In this document: piece after piece, positions 54,532 through 64,000 of the stretch
How positions within the stretch are numbered: the stretch's first letter is position 1
Layout of the letters: each line of letters begins with the position of its first letter
NCBI GenBank assembly: GCA_026874595.1
Contig: CM049311.1
Span: forward strand, 42,225,676-42,289,675
DNA length: 64,000 nucleotides
Source of the DNA: Sipunculus nudus
Taxonomy: Eukaryota; Annelida; Sipuncula; Golfingiida; Sipunculidae
Reading direction: 5' to 3'
The notes under the pieces: generated by a model
Told to the model about the DNA's origin: nothing
Databases searched by the model: none
Seen by the model: the letters and a program-made list of their open reading frames with translations, nothing else
Position numbers and translations under genes: made by a program

Positions 54532-57500
54532 TTTTTAGCGAACCTGTGAGCTTATGCGATGGTGCGGCGTCGTGCGGCGTCTGTACGTTTACCATAGCTA
54601 TCTCAAAAACGGCAGGAGCTAGCATCACAATTTTTTTGCAAATAATCAGTCATCCAAAAAACTTTATCAGATTTTGTTTATTTTTTTTCTAACTGCATTT
54701 TCCTAGATTTTATAGGGAAAAAGCTAAAAAAGCTTTAAAAATCTTCTTCTCCGAAACTGTCCAGCCAAATTGTCCAATATTTCACAAAAAAGATCTCTAG
54801 AACAATCTTTCTCAAGTTTGTTCGAATGGTTCCAGTTTGGAGATTTTTGGCCTCAGAAACTCAGAAACGGCTGGAGCTATCATCACCAAATTTTATGCCA
54901 ATGTTGGTCACATAGGTCATATCTGAAATTGAGGTATTGGTGGCGCCACCTGCATAGGCCTTTTTTGTACGGGGTCATTAGTGCCTGTATCACAATGAGG
55001 GCTACAAAAAACTTCTTCTCTGAAACAATATGGCCAAAATGTTTAATATCGCACAGAAATGATCCTAGGGTAGTGCTTTCTGAAGTTTGTTCAAATGGTC
55101 TCTTTTCAGTGACTTTTGGCTAAGTTATGGGAAGCTGAATTTAGTCATATGCCATAACAGCCCATTTTAGCTCAGTGGCTACAAAGATCTTCTTCTCAAA
55201 AACCACTGGGCCAAATTCTTAAATCTCACACATTAATTATCCTCAGATGTTGATAATTCAAGTTTGTTCAAATGGTTTTGGTTCAGTGATTTTTGGCTGA
55301 GTTATTGGGAGCTGAACTTAGCCAGTTTGCTGTATCTTCCTATATTAGTTATAAACTTGCAAAACGTTTTTCGACTGATGATACTGAAGCCAGTTTGTTA
55401 AATATTTTACAAGAATAATCCCTACAATAATTCTTATAATAATTGTCATTAATGGTTCCACATTGGCTGAATTATGGAGATTGAATTGAGTCATCTTACC
55501 ATATATGTTAGCTGTGTTATGCTGTTACATCTGGCCCGGCACCAGTTTATCAGCATCTATTACATCATGCCACTAGACATTTAGATTTCAGGTTATCTTT
55601 GGTTAATATTGACAAGAAAGTTTTTTTAAAAGCTTTTAAAAAATTTAGATTTATGTTTTAAGTTATTCATCATACCAGGCAATGTTACAATCATGGATAT
55701 TCAGCTCTCTGTGGCTATATAAAGACAACTGTACGTGGATTATAAATTATTGGTATCCCTACTCAACTTAATTCAAGAATTTGTCATCAATGATATATAT
55801 CTGTATTTTAATTTTGCACTCAGTATGCATCCGTAATAATTTTACATATATTCCTGATTTCATTTTTATAAAAAGTCAGCTGAAAAGCATTTTGTTTTGG
55901 GAAAATAAATTTCAAAGTTATTTCAAGTAGGGACCACTTTTGTGTACAGATGGCAGCACGTGGTTTTTACCATTGGCAGAATGTCAGTGCCTTGATGTTG
56001 GCCATTAGCCAAGATGATGTCAGCTCTATAAATAGTTTTGGCACAGTGCCAGGATTGGAAGAAGTGCAGCCAGGTATAGATCAAGAGTTCACTCAGTGCA
56101 GTAGCTGCATTCTATTTATAGCTTTGGCAGACTGCTCACTGCATCATATTTGGCACCAAAGTTCAGCCTGAATCTATTTATAGCTTTGGCAGACTGCCAA
56201 CTGTGTCAGATTATGCAACAGGTCAAGAGTTCACTCAGTGCAGCCAGGTACAGGTCAAAAGTTCACTCAGTCTAGCCAGGTGCAGGTCAAGAGTTCACTC
56301 AGTGCAGTAGCTTGAGGCAGCAATTTGTCAGAGGTCACTCAGGGGCAACTGCCTTACTCACCTAAGCCTCGTCAGCCCAGTGCATCAAACTCTGGGGAAG
56401 TTTGATGTATTGGACTGATACCTGTCTATGCGTCTATGATGGTATTCTCATTTACAAGACAGGTGGTGCCACCTACATTGACTTTTGCAGTGTATGCGCC
56501 TGCTTATTTCTACAGAGGAATTTGATACATCAGCCTAAAATTGGGTATGTTTATACATATTGGGTAGCTTTATAGTGTACAAGACTGGTGGCGCCACCTA
56601 CAATAATTTTTGCACGGTGTATGTCCCTGCTTATTTCACAGGAGGGGTTTGACATATCAGTCTGACATTGGGCATATGTAAATATCTCTTCGTTGTATAT
56701 AAGTCTGATGGTGCCAGCTACAATCATTGTATCTGCCATAGAGTTTTGCAGATACTATGTTTTCAGTTGGACGCCCACGCTGCTGCCATCGCCGCATAGG
56801 TTTCCAGATAACTTCTCCATAACCACTGGGCAGAATTTTTTAAAATTCGGAATTATGATCGGTCAAATGTGAACTGCTGCGCCCTCATTTTTGGTTGACC
56901 TCTGACCTTTCCTCTCTGCCCAGCGTCCATTTGTGCGTCTGTTTCCACACACAAACCCACATATCTCGGGAACCGTTTGACTGATAAGGCTTAAGATTTT
57001 GCACAAATGTAGCCCTTGGAAAGCTTTATAACATACACTAAAAATGGTGGCGCCACCTGCAACCATTTTTGCACAGTGTCCATCTGTTCATATGCCTTGG
57101 GATAAAAACACTCATATCTCTGCATTGGTTGGACTTATCCACCTGAAATTTTGCATGTGTATACATCCTGGACAGCTTTCTTGATTTTATGACAGGTGGC
57201 GCCACCTACATTCATGTTTAAGCTGCAGACATCCAAGCTGATATCTCAGGAACCATTTGACCAATTTGGCAAAAATTTTGCATGTTTATAGATCCCACAT
57301 AGCTCTTTATCATCTGACAACTGCAGGTGGTGCCATCTGCAAACATTTTGCACAGCATCTGTCTGTTTGTTTGCCGTGGCATAAAATCACTCATATCTCG
57401 GCAGTGGTTTGACATATCTGCCTTAAATTTTGCATGTTTATACATATTGGATAGCCTTCTGGATTTTGTGGCAGGTGGCACCACCTACATTTATGTATAC

Positions 57501-59085
57501 TCTGCAGACATTCAGGCTTATATCTAAGGACTGGTTTGACATATCCCCCTGAAATTTTGTATGTGTATAGATCTCACATAGCTCTTAATCATACACAAAA
57601 TTGGTGGCGCCACCTGCCACCATTTTTGCCCAGCTACGTCTGCTTTTCTGCCGTGGGCTAAAATCACTCATATCTCAGTAGTGGTTTGACTTATCTGCCT
57701 AAAATTTTGCATGTTTATACATTTAGACTGTAGACATCCAGGCTATTATGCAACACACCTCACTCTATTTCCCCTTGCCACTCAACCCATGCATCACTTC
57801 ACCTTTCCTACTCTGATTTTGGTGGATACACGTAGTCGCTTGTTGACTACCCATATTCTAGTTTTTAGCCCTCAGCCCTTAGGCTGATGAGCTATTGTCG
57901 TCACCCAAGCTGTCCGTCCGTCCGTCCGTCCGTCCGGCGTCTGTTAACTTTTACCTTGTGAGCGGGATATCTTGAAAAGGATTCACTGTCAGAATTTTAT
58001 TTCCTCGGTAAAGATGTATATCAACAAAATCTCGGTCAAGTTCGAAGATGGGTGACCTTGACCTATTTTTCTACATTTTAGAGCTATTTCTAGAAAAACA
58101 CTTAGATGCTTATTACTCAGGAACCATTTGGTGGATTTTCACAAAACTAACTATGATTAATGGGACTGATAGTCTGTAGCTGCTACACAAGTTTGGTGGC
58201 GCCACCTACAATTTCTGATTTTTAATGAATTTTTATCAGATTTTTAAACTTTGGGCTTGTGAGCGGGATATCTCTAAAAGGATTCACCATAGGAATTTTA
58301 TTTTTTCAGTGAAGATGTATATTGCCAAAATCTCGGTCAAGTTCGAAGATGGGTGACCCTGACCTATTTTTCTGCGTTTTAGAGCTGATTATAGAAAAAC
58401 ATTCAGAAGCTTATTTCTCAGGAACCATTGGGTGGATTTTCACAATACTAACTATGGTCATAGGGACTGATGGTCTGTAACTGCTGCACAAGTTTGGCGG
58501 CACCACCTACAATTTCTGATTTTTAATGAATTTTTATCAGATTTTTCAACTTTGGGCTTGTGAGCGGTATATCTCTAAAAGGATTCACAATAGGAATTTT
58601 ATTTCTTTGGTGAAGATGTAAATCAACAAAATTACGGTCTTGTTCTAAGATGGGTGACCTTGACCTACTTTTCAAGGTCACAGAGCTTATAATAGAATAA
58701 AACTTAGAAGCTTATTTTTTTCAGGAAGCATTTGGTGGATTGTTATGAATCATGGTACATACGTCTCCATTTTAAATTTATGACTGAGACATGTACAGAT
58801 ATACATCCATGTGAGAACAGATATTTAGTACTTGTTACTGTTACCACCTCTAAACACTGTTCTTTTGGCTGAGGGCTTTTGTCAGCTTCTGCTGATATTC
58901 TAGTTGTGTTTTGCCAGAATTGCAGCAGTGATGTTTGTTTAATTGTTTCTTGTTCTAAGTGTTTAGTACTTGCATTGTTCATATACATGTTAAACATGTT
59001 CTTGAAAAGTAATGGTCCAGCATTGAAGCATTATACCTGGTGTAATCTCATTGCACAGGTTCGCATTAGGCCTGTAGGCCTTGTT
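54532..59085 (+). mobile_element. Helentron-like element F2, 4.55-kb copy with nested F3
   Basis: The head is AGCGAACCTGTGAGCTTATG (54537) with the GTGCGGCGTC microsatellite. The tail is CACAGGTTCGC (59054-59064), ATTAGGCCTGTAGGCCTTG, ending 59083. The 5' GCGAACCTGTG and the 3' CACAGGTTCGC are exact inverse 11-mers. The body parallels the 38207 copy; F3 (57862-58903) is inserted near the 3' end. Flanks: ATAACACA + T on the left, T + ATATAAACTG on the right, which rejoin a minisatellite unit without duplication. Confidence 0.85.
57862..58903 (+). mobile_element. Helitron/HINE element F3, about 1.04 kb
   Basis: 5': T run then AGCCCTCAGCC (57867-57877), CTTA and a near-complement (GGCTGATGAGCT), followed by the GTCCGTCC microsatellite. 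3': the exact inverse GGCTGAGGGCT (58867-58877), the small hairpin TCAGC-ttct-GCTGA (58882-58895), ATATT and CTAG (58900-58903). The interior is three units of about 303 bp starting near 57950, 58255 and 58555 (GTGAGCGGGATATCT, AAATCTCGGTCAAGTTCGAA, GGGTGACCTTGACC). The other F2 copy (42317-42330) shows the site without it. No coding region. Confidence 0.8.
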
Positions 59086-59250
59086 ATATAAACTGTAACA
59101 TGCTGACACAAGTCCAGGGGACTTGGGCAACCTCCCAGTGCTAAGCATGTTCAAAAATGGTAATAGCAAAATTATATGTTAATTTAAACATGCTGACACA
59201 AGTCCAGGGGACATATGCAACCTCAAGGTGCAAAGCATGTTTTATTTTAT
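59086..59250 (+). repeat. Minisatellite with CAAGTCC hairpin, right half
   Basis: This continues the array at 54356-54531 on the far side of F2: two more units (ATGCTGACACAAGTCCAGGG at 59098 and 59189), the second with a changed hairpin arm (GGGGACATATGCA), then a T-rich run. Confidence 0.7.
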
Positions 59251-59278
59251 TTTTTATTTTTTTTTTCATTTTACTTTA

Positions 59279-60105
59279 TTTTTTAGAAAACCTGTGAACT
59301 TATGCGATGGTGTGGCATTGTATGATGTCTGTGGTCCACATCTGTACGTTAACCCATACTATCTCGAAAATGGCAGGAGCTAGCATCACCAAATTTTATG
59401 CAAAAAATTAGTCATCTAAAACATTCTATCAGATTTTGCTTATTTTTTGTCTAACTGCATTTCCTTAGATTTTGTAGGAAAAAAGCTTGAAAACCTTTAA
59501 ACATTTTCTTTTCTGAAACTGTTCAGCCAAATTGTCCAATATTTCACAGTAATGATTCCTGGAACAATCTCTCTCAAGTTTGTTAGAATGGATCAAGTTT
59601 GGTAATTTTTGGCCGAGTTACAGGAAGTTGAACTTAGTCATCTGTCAAATGAAGCATACTAAAATTACAATCTCAGACACAGCTCGAGCTATCGTCACCA
59701 AAATTCATGCAAATATTGGTCACATGAGCAATATTTGAAATTGAGGTATTGGTGGCGGCACCTGCATCAACCTTTTCTGTACAGGGGTCTCAGTCATCAG
59801 TACATTAATCCATAATTTCTCAGCAGTAGCATTAGCTAGCATCCCCAAAATTTATGCAAAAATCTGTCACATATCAAATGTTGTGGGATTGAGTGTTTTG
59901 TGGTGCCTCCTGCATTTACTTACATTATATGGGGAAAAGCTAAAAAACCTTTGAAAATCTTCTTCTCAAAAATCTTTCAGCCAAAGGGTTTAATATTTCA
60001 TAAAAATGATCCTAGAGACCAGCTGTCTCAAGTTTGTTCAAATGGTTTTGGTTTGATGAATTTAGGCAGAGTTACAGGAATTTGAAATTAGTCATTTAGC
60101 AAGTA
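59279..60105 (+). mobile_element. Helentron-like element F2, 5' fragment
   Basis: A diverged head AGAAAACCTGTGAACTTATG (59285) is followed by the usual first body part (ATCTCGAAAATGGCAGGAGC, AATTGAGGTATTGGTGGCGG at 59743). The sequence leaves F2 near 60105, and no F2 tail follows before the next head at 61545. Confidence 0.65.
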
Positions 60106-61275
60106 CCGTAAAAAAACGCATATACGTCGAGAAAATTGTTACAAAAAAATTAATTGAAGAAAGGGGTGCCGACTTATGTGCGGGTCTAAGCCTGAGAGGC
60201 CAAATTTTGCATGGCTATAGTCAAACTGCCTGAATGTCATAACTGAACGACAACTAGATATCCGTTTCTGGGTAAGTCAGGTACACAAGTCACCCTTTCA
60301 GTCCAAAAATACTGTCTAATTAGGATTTCAAACAATATTTTTTTTCAAAGTTTGACCATTTACGCTGTTCTTTCATTTGGATAATGCAGTACTTACATTA
60401 AAATGTTTGCAATTTACATGGTTGCTGACAACCAGGAAATGCCCTGCATCTAGCTATAATGAGCTTCATTCACGGGCAATAAAGTATGAGTGCAAGAGGC
60501 TCGAGTATTGCGTAATCAACTGGGATTTTATCCAGGGCATCAGCCCTCGTGTATTTGACATCCAATTATGTTACAGAATTGCTCCACAAAAACATTTGGT
60601 GCTTTCATAAGCTAGCAAACATGTAAACGGTAAAAGCCTGTGGGCCGTGGTATCTGAACTACAGACAGGTGACAAAGGCTGATTACAGCACCTATCAGCG
60701 CTCACTCGGTACGGGGGTGGCTGCCTGTGGCAAGAAGCCCCAAACTAGGTCATGCTGTTCACCTGTGTACTTACAAGCGGGGGGAAATTATCACTCCGTC
60801 CGGGAGTTCTTACTTAAAAATTACCCCAAATTGTAGTGAAGGACTGCAGCCCTGAGCAAAGCTCAAAGTGACATCGATATCACAATGAACAAAAGAACAC
60901 AAAACCTGCAAGACTTAGTCAGAATTAGTACTCAACAGAATGTGAAATATACGATTCACTCACGAAAACTTTCATCAAAAAGATAGAAAAAGGAGTTTGA
61001 TCAAAGAACGACAGACGTGTTGTCCACGTGGGTGTCATCCCGAATGGACTGGTTTCAGATATACGGGTCGGATTTTTTCAATCCCATCTGGACGGGTCCC
61101 AGTCCGGCGGGTCCCAGTTGGATGGGTCCCAGTCAGACACTCTATCAATAAAGAATGGGTTAAAGAAATAATGCAGGCTATAATACATGCATTATATATT
61201 ATATATAATATTATATAATGTTATTATAACAGCACAGTGGTCTTTAATAAATATTCCATTGATTACAATGAACCA
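60106..61275. other. Unassigned region with a short tandem motif
   Basis: It begins ACCGTAAAAAAACGCATATA and CGTCGAG, words reminiscent of termini of some animal DNA transposons, but no matching end was found. At 61083-61135 GGGTCCCAGT occurs three times at 15-17 bp spacing. No protein recognised; the 77-codon frame at 60377-60610 has no known motif. Confidence 0.3.
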
Positions 61276-61369
61276 CCTTAAACATTAAAGTCCCCTGTCA
61301 AATAAAAAGAATGTGTATTATAATAAATTTTATTTTTCAAACCATTCAATTTTATGAAAATAACTTCTT

Positions 61370-61537
61370 TATCCTCTCTTTCTATCATATCCCTCTCAAG
61401 CATCATCTCTCTCTCTTTTTCTTTCCTCTGTGTGTGTTCACTATATTGTCTTTTTGTCTCTCCTTTTTCTCGTATACAAGTATTCTCTTCTCTCTCTCTC
61501 TCTCTCTCTCTCTTGTTCATTGTCTGTTTCTGTCTCC
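61370..61537. repeat. Pyrimidine-rich tract with (TC)n
   Basis: A T/C-rich strand with a pure TC run of about 36 bp at 61478-61513. Open frames here code only Ser/Leu/Phe or Arg/Glu runs and are artefacts of the repeat. Confidence 0.85.
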
Positions 61538-62169
61538 CCTTTTTAGCGAACCTGTGAGCTTATGCAATGGTGTGGCGGCGTCCGGCGTCTGTACGTTAAC
61601 CCATACTATCTTGAAAACGGCACGAATTAGCATCACGAAATTTTATGCATAAAATTAGTCATTTAAAAAAATTCTAACGGATTTTGCTTATTTTTTGGCT
61701 AACTGCATTTTCTTAGATTTTATAGGGAAAAAGCTAAAAAAACTTTAAAAATCTTCTGCTCCGAATCTGTTCAGCCAAATTGTCCAATATTTTACAGAAA
61801 TGATTCCTGGAACAATCTCTCTCAAGTTTATTCGAATGGTTTAAGTTCGGTGATTTTTGGCCGAGTTACAGGAAGTTGAACTTAGTCATCTGTCCAAAAA
61901 TGCATACTAAAATTACAATCTCAGAAATGGCTTGAGCTATCATCACCAAATTTTATGCCAATATTGGTCACATGAGTCATATCTGAAATTGAGGTATTGG
62001 TGGCGCCACCTGCATCGGCCTTTTTTGTACGGGGGTCATCAATGCCCGTATCATACTGACAGCTACAAATAACTTCTTCTCTAAAACGAAATGGCCAAAT
62101 TGTTTAATATCGCACAGAAATGATCCTAGGGTAGTGCTTTCTGAAGTTTTTTCAAATGGTTTCAGTTCA

Positions 62170-63080
62170 GTGACTTTTGGCTAAGTTATGGGAAGCTGAA
62201 TTTAGTCATATGCCATAAAATCCCATTTTAGCTAAGTGGCTACAAAAATCTTCTTCTCATAAACCACTGGGCCAAATTCTTAAATCTCACACATTAATTA
62301 TCCTTAGATGTTGATAATTCAAGTTTGTTCAAATGGTCTTAGTTAAGTGACTTTTGACTGAGTTATGGGAAGCTGAATTTAGTCATATGCCATAACAGCC
62401 CATGTAAGCTAAGTGGCTACAAAAATCTTCTTCTCAAAAACCACTGGGCCAAATTCTAAAATCTCACACAATAATTATCCTTAGATGTTGATAGTTCAAG
62501 TTTGTTCAAATGGTCTCAGTTCAGGGACTTTAAACTGAGTTATGGGAAGCTGAATTTAGTCATATGCCATAACAGCCCATGTAAGCTAAGTGGCTACAAA
62601 AATCTTCTTCTCAAAAACCACTGGGCCAAATTCTAAAATCTCACACAATAATTATCCTTAGATGTTGATAGTTCAAGTTTGTTCAAATGGTCTCAATTCA
62701 GGGACTTTTAACTGAGTTATGGGAAGCTGAATTTAGTCATATGCCATAACAGCCCATGTAAGCTAAGTGGCTACAAAAATCTTCTTCTCAAAAACCACTG
62801 GGCCAAATTCTAAAATCTCACACAATAATTATCCTTAGATGTTGATAGTTCAAGTTTGTTCAAATGGTCTCAGTTCAGTGACTTTTGGCTGAGTTATTGG
62901 AAGCTGAATTTAGTCATATGCCATAACAGCCCATGTTAGCTAAGTGGCTACAAAAATCTTCTTCTCAAAAACCACTGGGATAAATTCTTAAATCTCACAC
63001 AATAATTATCCTTAGAAGTTGTTAATTCAAGTTTGTTCAAATGGTTTTGGTTCAATGATTTTTGGCTGAGTTATGGGAAG
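62170..63080. repeat. Tandem array of about 177-bp units in F2
   Basis: GGGAAGCTGAATTTAGTCAT recurs at about 62190, 62367, 62545, 62722 and 62899, with CCATAACAGCCCATGTAAGC, AAGTGGCTACAAAAATCTTC and TCACACAATAATTATCCTTA in each unit. The middle copies are almost identical. The other long F2 copies have one to two such units (38795-38960 and 55127-55290), so the array grew in this copy. Confidence 0.9.
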
Positions 63081-63805
63081 CTGAACTTTGCCATTTTGCT
63101 GTATTTTCCCATATGAGTTATTAACCTACAAAATGTTTTTCGACTGATGATACTGAGGCCAGTTTGTTTAATATTTTGCAAGAATAATTCCCTGAATCAT
63201 TCTAATAATAATTGTCTTTTATGGTTCCAAAAATGAATTTTGGCTGAATTATATGTCTAGCCTAGCACCAGTTTATCAGCATCCATTACGTCATGCCTCT
63301 AGACATTTAGATTTCAGAATATCTATGGAAAATATTGACAAGAATGTTTTTTTAAAAGCTTTTAAAAAATGTAGATTTATGATATTACAAATCATCTGTA
63401 CACTCATAATTTCTCAGGAATAGCAGGAGCTACCATCCCCAAATTTTATGCAATTATCAGTCACATATCAAATGTTGATGGATTCAGCTTATTTTTGCTG
63501 TCTGCATTTACTTAGATTTTACAGGGGAAAAGCTGAAAAAAAACTTTAAAAGTCTTCTTCTTGTAAACTGTCCAGCCAAATTGTTCAATATTTTACAGAA
63601 ATGATCCCAGAGGCGAACCTTCTCAAGTTTGTTCAAATGGTTTGTGTTGGATGAATTTTAGCAGAGTTACATAACAGGCCAAGATTGTGTATGTTTCTTG
63701 AATAGGTTGAGAAACTGAAAACTGTTTCAGATTTGGCAACAGATCAAGAGTTCATTCAGTGCAGCCAAATATAGGTCAACAGTTCAATCAGTGCAGCCAA
63801 GCACA

Positions 63806-63878
63806 AGGCATGTGATCATCTCATGGGTAGCATGTGATCACCTCATGAGTATCATGTGATCACCTCATGGGTGTCATG
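63806..63878. repeat. Short tandem repeat of about 23 bp
   Basis: CATGTGATCATCTCATGGGT, CATGTGATCACCTCATGAGT and CATGTGATCACCTCATGGGT follow one another with a 3-bp spacer. Confidence 0.85.
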
Positions 63879-64000
63879 CCCCTTAGGGCTGCATATGGAG
63901 CCAATCTGTGAGCTTATGCAATTGTGTGGCTACTATTTCAGATTTGGCAATAGGCAAAAGGTCAGCCTGGATTTATTTATAGCTTTGGCAGACTGCCAAC

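Larger units (their letters stand above)
61541..64000 (+). mobile_element. Helentron-like element F2, cut by the window end
   Basis: The head is AGCGAACCTGTGAGCTTATG (61545) with GGCGGCGTCCGGCGTC. The first body part matches the copies at 38207 and 54532. It then holds an expanded tandem array (62170-63080). A diverged second head-like phrase, AGCCAATCTGTGAGCTTATG, occurs at 63899, perhaps an internal repeat or another copy. The 3' end is outside the window. Confidence 0.75.

Noticed and set aside
57862-58903. F3 as a hAT- or MULE-type transposon with an ATATTCTAG target duplication
   Set aside because: The unoccupied site already has ATTCTAG, and the inverted repeat is not terminal on the 3' side but is followed by a hairpin and CTAG, which suits a Helitron better.
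61278-61652. Overlapping open frames on both strands, rich in Ser/Leu or Arg/Glu
   Set aside because: They are translations of the TC repeat and have no other protein features.

Overview
The window is eukaryotic and looks like repeat-rich animal DNA, most probably from a mollusc and perhaps a bivalve. It is AT-rich, has no operons and no rRNA or confident tRNA genes, and is built mostly of transposons inserted into one another. The mollusc assignment rests on the style of the repeats (T-run + AGCTCAGCTGACT heads followed by GTCCGTCC microsatellites, and TGACCTTGACC-rich tandem units), which I associate with mollusc assemblies. That is recollection plus inference, not proof.

Layout. 1-2570 is mainly unique AT-rich DNA with a decayed pseudogene (minus strand, about 1200-2000). 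2575-3689 is a repeat carrying perfect oestrogen-response-type palindromes. 5260-23328 is a five-layer nest. A plus-strand Ty3/gypsy relic (gypsy A) holds a Harbinger-like MITE, which holds a Helentron-like element. That element holds a younger minus-strand Ty3/gypsy element with LTRs, chromodomain and tandem repeats (gypsy B, 7527-18531). Its right LTR holds a 2.3 kb Helitron-type element. 23329-31378 is a mosaic of tandem-unit repeats, Helentron-like copies and a complete 287-bp MITE. 31379-38205 is a third Ty3/gypsy element (gypsy C, minus strand), split by a complete 3.16 kb Helentron-like copy. 38207-42513 is a second Helentron-like family. 43215-50684 holds a copy of the first family nested in another copy of itself, plus 3'-end fragments. 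51072-51243 is the only good candidate for a host-gene exon. 51615-64000 is dominated by the second family, and 53215-54350 is a broken coding relic with a PIF1-type helicase end followed by an endonuclease domain, the signature of an autonomous Helentron.

How it fits together. At least four non-coding families (called F1, F2, F3 and F4 here) share one architecture. A subterminal inverted repeat sits at the 5' end; its complement lies just inside the 3' end; a short palindrome or hairpin follows; the element ends in CTTG or CTAG. Empty-site comparisons inside the window show insertion into T runs or TT/AT sites without a clear target duplication. This is the published plan of Helentrons and their non-autonomous derivatives (HINEs). 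One F1 copy still carries an endonuclease-like coding fragment at its 3' end, which ties the non-coding elements to the coding relic. Family names F1-F4 and gypsy A-C are local labels. All similarity statements are by eye.
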